Source of the DNA: Gnetum montanum
Lineage: Eukaryota; Streptophyta; Gnetopsida; Gnetales; Gnetaceae
NCBI GenBank assembly: GCA_015680685.1
Contig: MNCI01004656.1
Span: 194,718 to 258,717, forward strand
Length of the DNA: 64,000 nt
Reading direction: 5' to 3'
The translations under genes and the position numbers were made by a program. The first letter of the stretch is position 1. Every line of letters begins with the position of its first letter. The notes under the pieces are model-generated. The model was not told where the DNA came from and searched no databases. It saw only the letters and a program-made list of their open reading frames with translations. Below, piece by piece: positions 35,378-47,024 of this stretch.

Positions 35378-36188
35378 TGATGGGACGCGATATCGCATGG
35401 GCCACGATATCACATCTTCCCCTGCGATATCGCGTACGCGATATCGCGGTGCACCGCAAAGTCTATAAATAAGAGGTGGCTCTCCCTTTTTTTCCATCCA
35501 AGGTCTAGATCGTAGGGAAACTCTGATAGTTTGATCACTCCAGAGATAGAATATTTTCCATGTGCCCGTAGTAGGAGTCCTAAAGTGAATGGATCTTTAT
35601 TCGAGAAGACATTGTACCTAAACACAAGTTTTTGTATGATAATAAAGATGAACTTCCTAGATAAAACTTGCAGTGCATGGAATAGGCTAATTAGGATTTT
35701 ATTTATTGTTATTTACTATTTTCCATTTACATGATTTATTAGGAATTAAATCTTTCTCAACCCTTCTCTCCTAGTTAGGTGTCTAAGTACGACTGCTTAG
35801 AGCACGTGGGTTACGCGTGGTGATCCTAGCAATGATTAGCGTTTGTTAACCATGGTTACATAGGTTTAGGGTGTGTACGGTAAGTGGGAATGGATGCTGA
35901 TGCTAGGTAATTATGAGTTAGTTAGTTAGTTAGAGTTAGTAATTAGTCTCTTCAATCCTTCACCTTTCAGCATAGGAGATAAAACATAAAAAGATATAAA
36001 AATCATATACCTCAGACTTACTTAACCATACACCGTGACAACTACAAGTAAGTTTGGGAAGACAAAAAATAATTAACCTTAAGTGTTCCATAAGGCCTGT
36101 AGGCACTTAGTCTGTGGATTTTGACTAGATCACGTGTGCTACACTCGTATTCATATGGTTGAGTGTAGGGGTACCTTGCCACTCATCA
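35378..36188 (+). repeat. 3' LTR of A1
   Basis: 811 bp, TGATGGGACGCG to ACTCATCA. Better preserved than the 5' LTR at the CpG-rich palindromes: two GCGATATCGC decamers around CGTA form a perfect 24-bp palindrome at 35424-35447, with TATAAATA at 35464. Confidence 0.93.
35464..35471 (+). promoter_or_regulatory. TATA box of the A1 3' LTR
   Basis: TATAAATA, 17 bases after the 24-bp palindrome. The 5' LTR has TATGAATA at this place. Confidence 0.65.
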
Positions 36189-36193
36189 CTAAT
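36189..36193. repeat. Right target-site duplication of A1 (ctaat)
   Basis: Exact copy of 28963-28967. Confidence 0.95.
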
Positions 36194-36816
36194 AGTTAGA
36201 AAAAATTGATGATGATGTTTTTCTAACTCTTTTCGGGAGGGGGGCTACACTCCCTAGGGAGTGTAGCTAACAGTTAGAAAAATTTTTCTTATCATTTTTC
36301 CTAGGTTATGTTGCCAGGGAGGGGTAACCTAGAGTTAGAATTTTTTGTGGATACCCCAAGTTACACTGCCGAGAGTTAGAAAAAATTTGAGGATTTTGCC
36401 AAATGCAGTAATGAAATGCAAAAATGTGAAAAATGCTAAGTTCAAGAATGCAAAGTATTAGAATGTTACCTATGAAACAAAATGAAGTGTGTACCAAAGC
36501 TTTGCCATAATGCTAAACTTGCTAATCGAACATGCCAAACTACCAAAATATGCAAATAAAGACAATGCACAACATGCGAATGTGATGCAAAATGCTAATG
36601 CTATGTTAGTGTTATACCCTAGTGAGCACCAAGTGCGTCAAATGTATGTATTGAAATCTATGCTCTCGGGGCCCACAAGGGAACGTAATGATATATATTT
36701 ATTATGCTAATTTTGCTATGTTATGTTGACCTTGCTAATTTTGCTAAGTGCAAGTTAGTATCTTTTTGTGCATCTAATGTATACTAATGGCTTCTTTGTT
36801 GCTTTTGCTGTTGTAG
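36194..36816 (-). other. T2 spacer upstream of the oppositely oriented gene
   Basis: Continuation of T2 beyond A1. Repeated GTTAGAAAAA and CTACACTCCCTAGGGAGTGTAG-like palindromes, matched in T1 at 47780-48000. It may hold the first exon or promoter of the plus-strand gene (a ccctagtgagcaccaagtg block at about 36617 has a counterpart near 48057), but I could not fix a start. Confidence 0.5.
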
Positions 36817-39800
36817 GGTATTGTTGAAGCTAATGCTCATCGTGATGGAGATTCTTAGCATCCTCTACTGTATGAGCAAGCCCATCCTAAACATGTCTGC
36901 ATCAAACACATAGTTGGATCACCAGGTGGTATGGTTTCAACCAAGAGCACATGAGTTCCTAGAATTCTTACTCCAACATTTTAGTGTGATGATGTGGTCA
37001 CACTTAGCGACGAAAGCTATTGGTATCATCACAGTGACATTGTTGCCTAGGGTAAACCAGGGCATTTTGAGGTTCATGTCCAATGAGCACACTACCAATG
37101 ATGCTAGAGCAAAAGGTTTAGGTTGAGGCCCTAGGGGTGTTAGACCTTTGTCCAAGATTTGATAAATGTGAGAGTTCAGTTGCTATAGCAAGAGCAATGC
37201 TCTCTTTATTGCTCAACCTGTGCATACTCTATTCTAGAACCCACTTGGGATAATGTACTATGTAGGAGGATAAGTGTTCCTATGATCTTTACATTATTCA
37301 TTTGGATATTGGCTCATAGGGAGGTGCTAACTACTCATGTTTGTTTCTAGGTTTAGTGTTGGTGAGCATGGCCTGCATGATGAGGAGAGGGCTTTCAACT
37401 TAACCCACACAACCTTGCAAGAATTTTCAATTTTCAAGAGTGTTCATGCAAGGATAATCAGGCAGATTGGGCTCAACTTGGCAGAGTACCCTCATTGGTA
37501 TCTAAAGGCCTATGAGAGGTGTCAAATCCATGGCTAGTTAGATGTAGAGTGGGTGGACAGTGTACCTAGCATTGAGGAGGCATCGACATCACGACCCCCA
37601 TCATGTACACCTTTTGTTCCATGTAAGCATTTTATCACTTTACTATCATCCATTTGCTACTTTACCTTTTTCACATGACACTAATGTTATTTTCTTTACC
37701 TATATTGTAGTTGTGATTACTTCAAGAGAGGCCATGGTAGTAGCTATGGGCTACACTGAGGCCACCCTCATTATGAAGTATGGGGATGTTAAGGTTGTGT
37801 AGCATTGGTTGTGCCACGAGGCCCCAATGGAGCTAACTAGTAGGCTCATGTAGGCTAGGCTAATGGACATTTTCTTGGCCTTAGCCTATGCATTCTGATG
37901 GTTTATATGGTTACCATTATTGATTTTTTTAGTGACAACACTCATCACTTTATCACACGTGTAAGTGATGTGAGAGTAGTTTTGATGTTGCTAATGACTT
38001 CTTTGCGGTTCTCTTTGGCCTGCTCTTTGATGTCCCATTGTTTGTTGATAAGGCCAACAGAGAGGTGGACCATTGAGGTGATATCAAGGAGTGGTTAGGT
38101 ACTTCCCAATCTCGTAAAGGCATACTTGTTAAGAATGTGCAGGTGCTTGTGGTCCATGAGCTTTACCCTCTCTTCTATGCCCATGAGTTTTCAAAGCTAC
38201 TCTTCCAGGGAAACATTGTTGTAATGGAGTAAGCTCAAGTGATGAGGAACATACTAGAGGAGGGCATGACATACAACTAGGCCTCTCACCTTGCCGATGG
38301 CTTGCATGTTGAGATCGTTAAGTTGTGCCACAATCTCTAAGCAAGGTCGCATGTGCACTTTGCCCTCTTCACAGGGTACCTACAAAGGTTTGCAGAGTTT
38401 TTGATGGTTCACGAGGATACACAATGGGTGGTGTATGATTGTGTGAGCTATTAAATCCAAGGATCAAGCACCTGTTTAGTACCACGTGGGCATAAGACCC
38501 CCTAGAGGTGATTGGTGAGTTGTTTTCTATAATAACTAAAGATCCCTTAGGGTGATCTCACTACTCACATGATAGTGCAGGTGAGCCCCTACAAACTACT
38601 ACTAGGAACATAGCCAAGGCAAAAAATTATATTGCAGAGATGGTGGAACCACCTAAAACAAAGAATAAGAGGCCATGTCCCACAAAGGAGCTTGCGTGAG
38701 AGGTTGAGAAGGTCGTTAGCAAGAATATCCACCTAAAGTTTTGTTACTTGTGCATAGATGTGGTAGGTTATTATGAGTTATTGGGTGCATTTTTTGTGTT
38801 TTATGTGTTTATATTTTTATCTTTTTTATGTCATGCTAGATTATGCTAAGTTATTCCTAAGTGTTCAAATGCTATCCTTAAAATTAGGTGAGAGGACCAT
38901 GGAGCAGTGGTAGAAGTAGTAGTAACGGAGGCCCCTCGATAGATTGAGGAGGAAGAGACCTAGGAGGAGGAGCTATGAGAGGCTACAGAAGTCCTTCAAT
39001 AGTTGTAGGAGGAGGGATGACTTCACCCTGATGGGGGTGATTTTGATAGCCTCTTTATGGTGTGTAGCTAGGTGATCCCCTAGCTCTTACATTTGAGGGT
39101 TTACTAGGTAGGTGCTCTACATTGCCATTTGTTATTGCTCTCTTTTTGCTCTTGCATCTTTGGCTATTTAGCTACAAAGGTACCTACTAGTGGCCTAGCA
39201 TCCACCTCTGCCTACCTCATGGGGCCATGGGTAGAGGTGCCTAACAAGTTCACCTTCATGGAAGGTCTAATTGAGGACATGATGGACTATGTATAGTAGG
39301 TGGATCCCAAGCTTGGTATGGTTGTGATGTTGCTTTACTTGTCTTACTTTACTGATTTGGTGCTTCATCTATGGCTAATGCTATTTTGCTTATTGGATGC
39401 CAATAGGTTCTAAGCTTTGTTATGATCTTAGTAGGGTGGCCAGGGTAGATGCCATCTCTGAGTTTCCCCATAAGGTGAAGCAAGTGCCTTGCCACATGTA
39501 TGAAGCAGTGAGTAAGTGCATGCTTTCAAGTGCGAAAGTGTTATGGGTTTATAGGTGCACTAACGAGTACTTATGGAAGTAGGTACATGAGCTCTAGGAT
39601 AAAGTGGTAAGCCAAGACACCAAGATGGGGGACATGCAATCCCATTATGACTTCCTTGTAGCTTGTGCATGAGGGAATAGTACTTAGTAGACAACTGAGA
39701 TTCACTATGCCAGGTACTAGTTAGCAATATAGGGTAAGAACAAGGCCACCAGAGAGATCATTGAGTAGAGGTTGTAAATGGACTTGCCTAAAAAAATTAA

Positions 39801-40396
39801 GATTGAAAAGATTAAAACAAAAAGGTGTATCAATTGGAGCAGACTCAGAAGAACCACAAATACCACTACAAGAATGAGTGAGATGTGTACCTTAAATGGT
39901 ACAAGGAAGAGTCCATATAACACCATTGCCACAATATGTTCCTTAAGGCAACAGGTAGGACATGGGCTTATGAATTATTCACTCATCATGTAGTGGTGAG
40001 TGGGTCTCCAAAGAGGTAAATTACTGTGCCCTTAGGCGATGTTTCCTCTACCACATTTTCAATGGAGCTGCCAACATGGACCATCATGGACAAAGGTAAG
40101 ACCCTTGCAGGTATTGACTTTGGCTAGGAGGATTGGACATGGCTATTAGAGGCTGAAATCCTCAAACACTTAGAGGAGTACCTTGATAGATTACCTCTAG
40201 AGATAAATGCGGGACCCTCTTAGGTTAGTTGTTTTGTTGTCTTTTGTTATTTTTTATTTTGCATGTTGTGCATCTACTTGATTAGTTTACTATTTGACAT
40301 TGCTTTAAGTAGACACTAGGCACTACCACAGGCCCTAGTGTAGCAACAGAGGAAGAGAAAGAGGAGCCTCAACCCCCACCAACCACCACTAGTTGA
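36817..40396 (+). pseudogene. Oppositely oriented multi-exon gene in T2
   Basis: Runs against the T2 genes, between protease and RT. Candidate introns with GT-AG or near-GT-AG ends: 37623-37710, 38763-38887, 39108-39171, 39321-39406 (donor slightly altered) and 40224-40309. Removing the first joins CTPFVP to FVITS, and removing the third joins EGLL- to VPTSG, both in the frame conserved in the T1 copy. Conserved peptides include LIMKYG, HPDGGDFDSLF, FMEGLIEDM, SKLCYDLSRVARVDA, KVLWVYRC, and an acidic/proline-rich end TTTS before TGA at 40394. An upstream acceptor at 36816 implies a further 5' exon. Several stops make this copy dead. Protein family not recognised. Antisense extra ORFs are known in some Tat elements, usually after pol. 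Confidence 0.75.
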
Positions 40397-40611
40397 GAAG
40401 TCCAAATGTAGCTATGCTATTGGGAAATTTTGTGTTGTTTGGCCATTTTTGCTATACTGTCATGTCATGTATTTATTGGTGGATTAGTGAAAATGAATTA
40501 ATGACAAGATATCTTTGTTATGTGGATTGCATATTATGTAAAGTTTTGCACTTATCTTGCTAAGTATTGCATGCTAGTAATGTAATTAATCAATGTGATT
40601 AGGCCCCTCCT

Positions 40612-40940
40612 GGGCCCCATGCTAGTTTAAAGCCATGGAAGGAGGGCCATTGCATAGTTTAAGGTCATTTGGGGCCACCACAATTACTAGTTTAAGGACA
40701 ATTTGGGCCACGATGATTGTTAGTTTAAGGCCATTTTTGGCTACGACTAAAAAGACAAGATGTTGATAGTTTTAGGCCATGGTGGGCCATGGTAATAGTT
40801 TTAGGCCATTCTAGGCCAATGCAATGGAAGGAAAAGGATTACCAGTTTTAGGCCATAGCAGGTCATGGGCTAGTTTAAGGCCTTTTAAGCCATGGTATAG
40901 CAAGAAAAGTGGCTAGTTTTAGATCATGGTGGACCATTTT
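40612..40940 (-). repeat. Repeat array between the oppositely oriented gene and T2 protease
   Basis: About ten degenerate units of CTAGTTTAAGGCCAT...GGCCA type, 25-40 bp. It separates the 3' ends of two convergent genes (plus-strand gene stop 40396, minus-strand protease stop 41110). T1 has the same at 52140-52452. Confidence 0.8.
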
Positions 40941-41106
40941 TTTTGCAACTTTGAGTTCTATGATTTTTATGTACTTTAGTGTTTTTTAATGCATAAGAAG
41001 ACTAAATGAAAATGCATAACAATGAAAATAATGTAAAATGCAAGCAACCATGTGAAATGTAGTTGTGCAAGAGAAAGGCACCCAACACATGCTAAACTAA
41101 GAGGGT

Positions 41107-41109
41107 ACC
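41107..41109 (-). promoter_or_regulatory. Candidate 5' splice site after T2 protease
   Basis: Minus strand CTAAG/GTACCC directly after the protease-frame TAA (41110-41112). The identical CTAAG/GTACCC follows the T1 protease frame at 52736. Proposed donor of an intron spanning the oppositely oriented gene; inference from conservation at both copies. Confidence 0.3.
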
Positions 41110-41990
41110 TTAGTCATGTAGTTGCTTCCTAATCCAATGTGGGTTAGGGGGTGTGTATGGCCTAGCTAGCATGAGACAATATTCACCTAGACCTTCGTCC
41201 ATGGTGCTAAAGTACAGCTCTAACCATAGAGCTTCCTCAGAGAGGTCATCGGCCTCTTTTAGCTTCTCGGCTGGGTCTACCAGACAAGGTTGACACTTGT
41301 CCTTCATGGACAGTGTGTCATCAGGGAACTCTACCTCCAACCCTTTTTTTGCATCAAGTTTGTTAATCGTCGAAGGTGCTACATTGTCACCATGTATAAT
41401 CACTTCTCCACCATCATATGAAAGATGGATTTCTTAGTGAATGGGTGAGGAGATAGCCTGTAATTAGGCTAACTAGGGCCTTCCTAGGATCAAGTTGAAC
41501 TCAGGCATCTTCTCGATGACAATGAATTCAATTATCATAGGGAACTACTACCTTGTCATGAAAGAAATCATGATTTTCCTCCTCACTACAATGGACAACC
41601 CATTAATGTACCTCAAGAATGTTGTCTTAGTTGGTTTGATTTGGTTAGCAAGAATAAGTTGATTAATGAATGGGAATGGGATGATGTTAGTTATTGCCCT
41701 ATCATCGATGTGCACGCTATGAATCTTGCATTACCCTATGCAAGTTGTTATGAACATTGAAACGATGATGACCTAACCATCTTCAGGATCAACCTTAATC
41801 TACTCATCACAAAATGCCAAAGATGTTGACCCTAATTCCTATTGTGTAGGGGAAAGCATCACAACATGGATGACTTGTTCATCCAATGGGATGTCCTCCT
41901 TAATAGGAATGGAGGTCAACATGCAAACTAGTGCTTCATGGTGGGCATAGGAGATCATGACCAAGTCTTACAGGCTCAAAGTTGTATTTT
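41110..41990 (-). pseudogene. Protease of T2
   Basis: The frame contains HIDDRAITNIIPFPFIN (place of the D-S/G-G active site, here decayed) near 41720 and EFNLILGRP near 41500, a strong Tat/Ogre protease C-terminal signature. A tail follows that is open at 41110-41403 and starts IIHGDNVAP. The same tail begins IIHSDNVAP in T1. The frame ends at TAA 41110-41112 in both copies, so RT is not fused in frame to protease here. Confidence 0.65.
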
Positions 41991-42199
41991 TTTGTTTCAG
42001 AGCCTATTTGACTTTTGCCAATGCACCTAGGAAATCCTTACCACTATCAATTGCTTTGCTAGCCCTCATCTTCTTCATGTGGCCTAGCAGACAAATCTCT
42101 CAGGGAGGAGATTTGGGCTTGTCTTGCTTCACCTGCTTTGGAGCCTCAGTGCTCATTTGTTGATTGCTTGTGGTGGCTGTTTTGGCCACTATGGCCATG

Positions 42200-44877
42200 G
42201 AAATAGAAGATAGGGGAATAGGCTTAGATGGGCCTAGTGCCAAACGTTCCTTAATCATTTTGTCACTTCGGCGCTTAGTGGGCCTCCTGGGCTACCACCT
42301 AGACTACCTATTATTGTATGTGAGATGATGCCTTGGGTAAGCAAGGCCTGATGTAGTCCCTACCACTAGACTCTGGGTAGGCAAAGAGTCCGCATGTTGA
42401 GCCATCCTAACAAAAAAGGGTGTCTAGGTTGTTATTGCCACAATATACTGCGAGCCTCTAATCACAAAAGGTGTTATGGGTGCCTGAGATGATGCTATGA
42501 TGAAAAAAGGAGACCTTCCACTAATTGATGCTAAGGAGGCCCTAATGATACTAGAGGGAACATGGAAAAAAAATGGTTCTTGTGCTAGTTATGAGTCGTC
42601 AGTAATGTTAATGGCATTGATAATGTAGCCTATGCCACCTGCATTGAGAGGGTCTTTATAGACCTTCATTGATTGATTTTCTGGGTGAACTGGGTTGGTT
42701 ACATCAAGAACCAATTGACCTTGGTCAATCATGCATGTATGTCATCCCATAGGACCATGCAAAAGTCTTTTTCATGGTTGGGTAGTTGATGGTAATTGTA
42801 GAACTAGTTCAGGCTGAAATATTTGGGAACTTGGAGGCTCATTTGGCATGATTGTTGATGGGTTTTTGAGAAGCTCATAGTAATGATCATAGCACTTGCA
42901 AGCATCTTTAGACATTTTCTTATATTGGATGTGTCCACCATTAAGTAGTTGACCCAAGAGCTCCAATGGTTTGATGGGCAAAAGTGTGTTCTTTGAATGA
43001 TCCTTACGCTCAAAATTTGGCCTTGGGGCAACTTGTTCCATGATCATCGATGATGCAAACTAGTTGGTCACCATAGGGCTAGAGTTGGATGCTTTGTTGC
43101 TGGATAAGGCCTTTGGTACCTTGGCTGTTCGTTTGGTGTTGTTTGGCTTGGCCTCATTGGCCACCATTACAACAGTTGTGGTTGCCTTTCCCTTTTCCTT
43201 GTCCTTATTTACATGTGCATTTTTATAAGCCACATAGGCTAGGTTCTTATTGGTCTCCACCACATCCTAAATGCTCTTTATTTGTGTAAAACCTTAGCTC
43301 AAGGAGTGTGGGGCTAGGTAATATATCTTTGACTTAATAAAGTAGTTCTCTACACCTTTGAAAATGGTTAGTAAATGGGTTTCCATGATAGGCTTGCAAA
43401 TCTCATTAAGCATGATGCTCCAATGATGGATGAATTTTTATACAGGCTCTATGTTACCCTACTTAATTTGCATTAGTTGGTCTAGGATCACCTCAAGCTT
43501 CAATTTGTACTTGAAGTGGGTGATGAATTGGCTGAGAAATTCCTCCAAGGAAGATATGAAGACCCTAGGAAGTGCACGGTACTAGTCTAGTGCCTTGCTA
43601 GTCAAGGACATGGAAAATGCATAGATGATTGCATATGACCATGCCTGAAATAAAAGACATTCCAAATGGAAGTTCACTAGATGTGAATTAGGATCCCCTT
43701 CACCATTGCATTTAGTGTACTAGGGAAGTTGGAATCTAGGAGGTAGAGTCAGTGACGAAACCATGAGACTAATTGGGTTGTCTTAGTAGAAGTCCATCAC
43801 ATGGACCATCTCAAAGGAGGAAGCTTTGAGTTGCTTAACCTCCTTGATGAGCATCTAGATGAGCTAGAACACTTGATCCAAGCTCAGGGTGGGTACAATG
43901 GGCTATGGCAATTATATTACCTACTATACTACTTGAATGGGCCATAGCCCTGCTGTGGGCTGCATGACCACATGGGATGCTTGTTGCACATGCTATTGTG
44001 TGTATTGCTCTATATGCTACACCATGGACATAGGAGCTAGAGCCCACCACATAGTTGTGGCTTACACCATTGTAGGGGACATCGATGGAATAGGTGAAAT
44101 GTACAATGCCTAACGTAGTGGTATTTGGGACATTCGCACAATGTGCATGTAAGCCTACATTGGCACCATGGATGTCGATAGGAAGGATTGTGCAGATTTT
44201 GCGAACATCATGAAGGGAAATGTGGCATATGGTCTTGCACCCTAATGTGTGTGATGCATGAAGGTTGGGATGATAGATGGTCCTACACCTAGATGCATGT
44301 ACACTTGATGACTTGCCACCATAGGGGTTGACCTAGGAGGTGACAAGGGGGATGTAACCACTTGACAAAAGGTAGATGGTTAGGACTACTGAGGGATGAA
44401 ACTGGAGGTAGCCTAATGAAAGGAGGTGTAGAAGGGGTTCTCATTCTTTGAACGAGCCTCAAACTCATCTTTCCCATCCTGCAAGGGCTTCTCATAGTCA
44501 ATTGCCACATCGTGCTCATTTGCTCAACTCAGTCGAACAAGTTGCTCGAGTAGCCATTGGAAGGTCTTGGTGAGTAGAAAGAAATTATTGGGGGTAGGGA
44601 AGTACTTGCTCCCATTCTAGTGTATGATTTCATAACCTTTTTTGACATCCATTTCCTGGTATTCTAAGGATAGAACCACTTGGAGTTTCATGCAAAGAAA
44701 GTTATATTTTTCATCATTGAGTACCATGTACTTGGGTGGTTGGTTTTGTATTATGAGTGATTGCCTCTTCGCCAAAGTAGATCCCCTAGCCCCAGGAAGA
44801 TCAATTGTGACTTCTCACTAACTAGGTTGAATAAGAAACATTCTTATGGTGGAGGTTGAGGGTTTCTTAGGATTCAT
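42200..44877 (-). pseudogene. gag of T2
   Basis: ATG at 44877 starts MNPKKPSTSTIRMF; T1 gag starts MNIDQPSRSVSNTL at the matching place, which supports this start. An N-terminal part shared with T1 (NDEKYNFLCMKLQV) leads to a capsid-like domain near 43700-43300 (ALPRVFISSLEEFLSQFITHF). A Lys-rich linker and a second domain (GGHIQYKKMSKDACKCYDHYY) follow, open at 42772-43047. Many stops, mostly TAG. No CCHC knuckle seen. Typical gag of large Tat elements. Confidence 0.75.
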
Positions 44878-45320
44878 AATGCTATGTGAAAGATGTAAAC
44901 GTTGCGAAAGTTGTAGATGCTAAAATAGCTAAGTTTAGAAATGCTAAAATTCCTAAGTAAGGAAATGCTAAAAAATGCTAGGAAAATGCTACTAAGAAAG
45001 CTAACTATGGTGTGCAATGTTGGCTATGCTGAGGCTTGCTATGCTCTCATGTTGAGAGCCAACTATGCTCTTATAAGCATACAAAGTTTTAGCTAAGTGC
45101 CAACAATATGATTTAGCTTTCATCCAATGGGGTTCCAGGGGAATCAACAACTGGGTCCAATCTTACACCAACCAAATCATAGACAACTCCTGCATTGGCC
45201 TATGATCTAGCTACTACTGTGGTAAGTTCATAAGGGTGTCAAGTCTATGCTAGCCTAAAACTGGTAGTGGAGGTGCAGAGAACACGTGGGACTAACACTG
45301 AATGTAGAAGGATATGGCAT
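44878..45320 (-). other. T2 leader between primer site and gag
   Basis: About 440 bp of noncoding leader containing GCTATGCTC palindromes (45000-45070). No ORF upstream of gag is evident. Confidence 0.5.
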
Positions 45321-45340
45321 GACCCTTCTTCTAGCACCAA
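45321..45340 (-). promoter_or_regulatory. Primer binding site of T2
   Basis: Minus strand TTGGTGCTAGAAGAAGGGTC, six bases after the LTR end. T1 has TAGTACTAGAAAGAGGGCC at the matching site. The TGG start and conservation between copies support a tRNA primer site; I could not name the tRNA with confidence. Confidence 0.55.
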
Positions 45341-45346
45341 AAAAAC

Positions 45347-47024
45347 TATAGCAACCAAAAATGTCGATGGTTGAAATGATCATGTTGAGGGGTCTATGAC
45401 CGTAGTACAATTCTAACCCTACACTCATCCAAAGGGCCATTGTTGGAGGGGAAAATGGAGGTGGAGTGCCTAGAATGGTCTTGTCAATCAAATCAGGACT
45501 TATGAAGTGTTTCAATGAACAAGTGAGAGAGGGTTCACATAGTGTTTTTGGTGGTACTAGGGCTAACTAAGCCCAAATGTAGCAGGTTTTTCTAGTGTGC
45601 AAGCGATGGTGCAAACATGAAAATTCATGAAAAATAGAGAAAAGATGCAAATGCGATGCCAAATGCCAAAGAAAATGCTTCAAAATACAAGGGAGTTTGA
45701 GAGAGGAAGAATGGCACCACCCCGAACAAGGTAGCATAGCAATTGCAAAAAAAGGGGTGAGGAGGTATATAGTGTACAGATGGGCATAGTAGGTAGTATA
45801 GCCATAGTCTCTATGGGTGTCTAGGCTATGAAACCGACATCTACCATGAAATCTGAGCTAGTTCGATTGGCCACTGTGGTGTCTTGTAGATTGTGGTGTG
45901 TTGGAATGTGCAACGATGGCATCTTAGAGTTTTGCCAAGGCACTAAGTGTGTCTAGGTGCAAGGGTGCTAGTGCCAAGATACGCACTACTGAATGAGAAT
46001 GCCTACTAAGTGCTTCAAAATGTCAACTGCTAAATGAAAATGCTACCTCCTAAAATTTGAATCGTAGGGGTATTTATAGGATTAGGATTGAAATGAAGTG
46101 AAAATCAAATGCCACGTGGTAGAGGGGTAGGTGAGGCTATGTTGACCCTAGCTACCCTCTTATTGGAGAAAAATGGTGCCATGTTCTAGTGTACCCCAAT
46201 GGATCCTATAATTGCCAGACTATGACTACACTACTAAGACTACATGTACTAGAGTAAAAAAGACCACAATGTACTTGTAAATAGTGCAAAATAGTGCAAT
46301 TTTGAGGCTATGCTCTGGGGTGATGCTCTTTTGTCTTTGAGTGGGATCAAGTGTAGGTACAATTTTGGGACAAATGGGGAGTGAAAAAGAAATGCAAATC
46401 TCTGATCTTGCTTGCCAAAGAAGCACTACCTTTGGAAGCTTTTGAAGATAGTCCTACATTTCTACATGAGCTAAGCTCTAGAGCGTAACCCAACAATTCA
46501 GCAAATTCTACAAAAATTAAAGTCCAGTGCTAGCTATGCTAGCTATGCTTTGGAGTGTAGTAGGAAAAGTGAGAGCATAGCATTGACACTTAAAAAACAT
46601 TGGAAAAACTTGCAGTATTCATCTAGGCTATGTTGGCTATGCTCTAGAGCATAGCAAGAGGGATAGCTTTTAGAGTTATAAAATCTACCAAATGCCCCTT
46701 CCATATTGATCTAGCTTAATAGCTTCTAGCTTGACACTTCAGAAAAATTGGTCACTAAAGTGCATGTTATGTTGGCTATGCTCTAGAGCATAGCAAAGAA
46801 AATGTTAGTGTAGCATAGTACTTAGAAATATTCTTGCAACTACTGTCAGCACTTAGAAAATTTTTGCAAATCTAGTTCTACACTACATGCTACTCTGACT
46901 ACACTCTGGAGCATAGTTCCAATAGTGGAAGCATGGGTTGAACACTTAGAATAAATTTGCTTCATGTTGACACTTAGATAAATTTGCAGTTGAGGTGCTA
47001 TTGATCAAATTTGGTGGTGTTTCA
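45347..47024 (-). repeat. 5' LTR of T2
   Basis: About 1.68 kb, plus-strand TATAGCAACC (decayed TGTGGTGACC) to GGTGTTTCA. Pairs with 19557-21148. It is followed on its low side by a primer site, so it is the 5' LTR of a minus-strand element. TATA box at 46071-46078. Confidence 0.85.
46071..46078 (-). promoter_or_regulatory. TATA box of the T2 5' LTR
   Basis: TATAAATA on the minus strand in CCTATAAATACCCC, about 0.95 kb into the LTR. This would drive the T2 genomic RNA. Confidence 0.65.

Larger units (their letters stand above)
28968..36188 (+). mobile_element. A1: complete-ended, pol-deleted Athila-like element
   Basis: 7,221 bp with two LTRs (828 and 811 bp), TG...CA ends, exact 5-bp duplication, primer site and polypurine-like tract. 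It carries gag and protease, but RT, RNase H and integrase are absent: the protease region (to about 33070) passes within about 150 bp to sequence that in A2 lies after integrase (33215 onward). About 2.9 kb present in A2 is missing. Having intact ends and target duplication, it either moved in this shortened form using enzymes from a relative or lost pol after insertion. LTRs differ at about 75 of about 790 positions by hand count. Confidence 0.9.
19557..47024 (-). mobile_element. T2: giant Tat/Ogre-like LTR retrotransposon nested in T1
   Basis: Bounded by LTRs 19557-21148 and 45347-47024, which are closer to each other than to the T1 LTRs. After removing A1 and its duplication it is about 20.2 kb, with exactly the gene order of T1. 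The T1 spacer is split between 19556 and 47025; its summed length (about 1.96 kb) matches the uninterrupted spacer in T2 (about 2.1 kb), which supports the nesting. The bases next to the LTRs (aggca and aagtg) agree at only two of five positions, so no target duplication can be claimed. LTR divergence is about 20% in the segment I compared. Confidence 0.85.
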
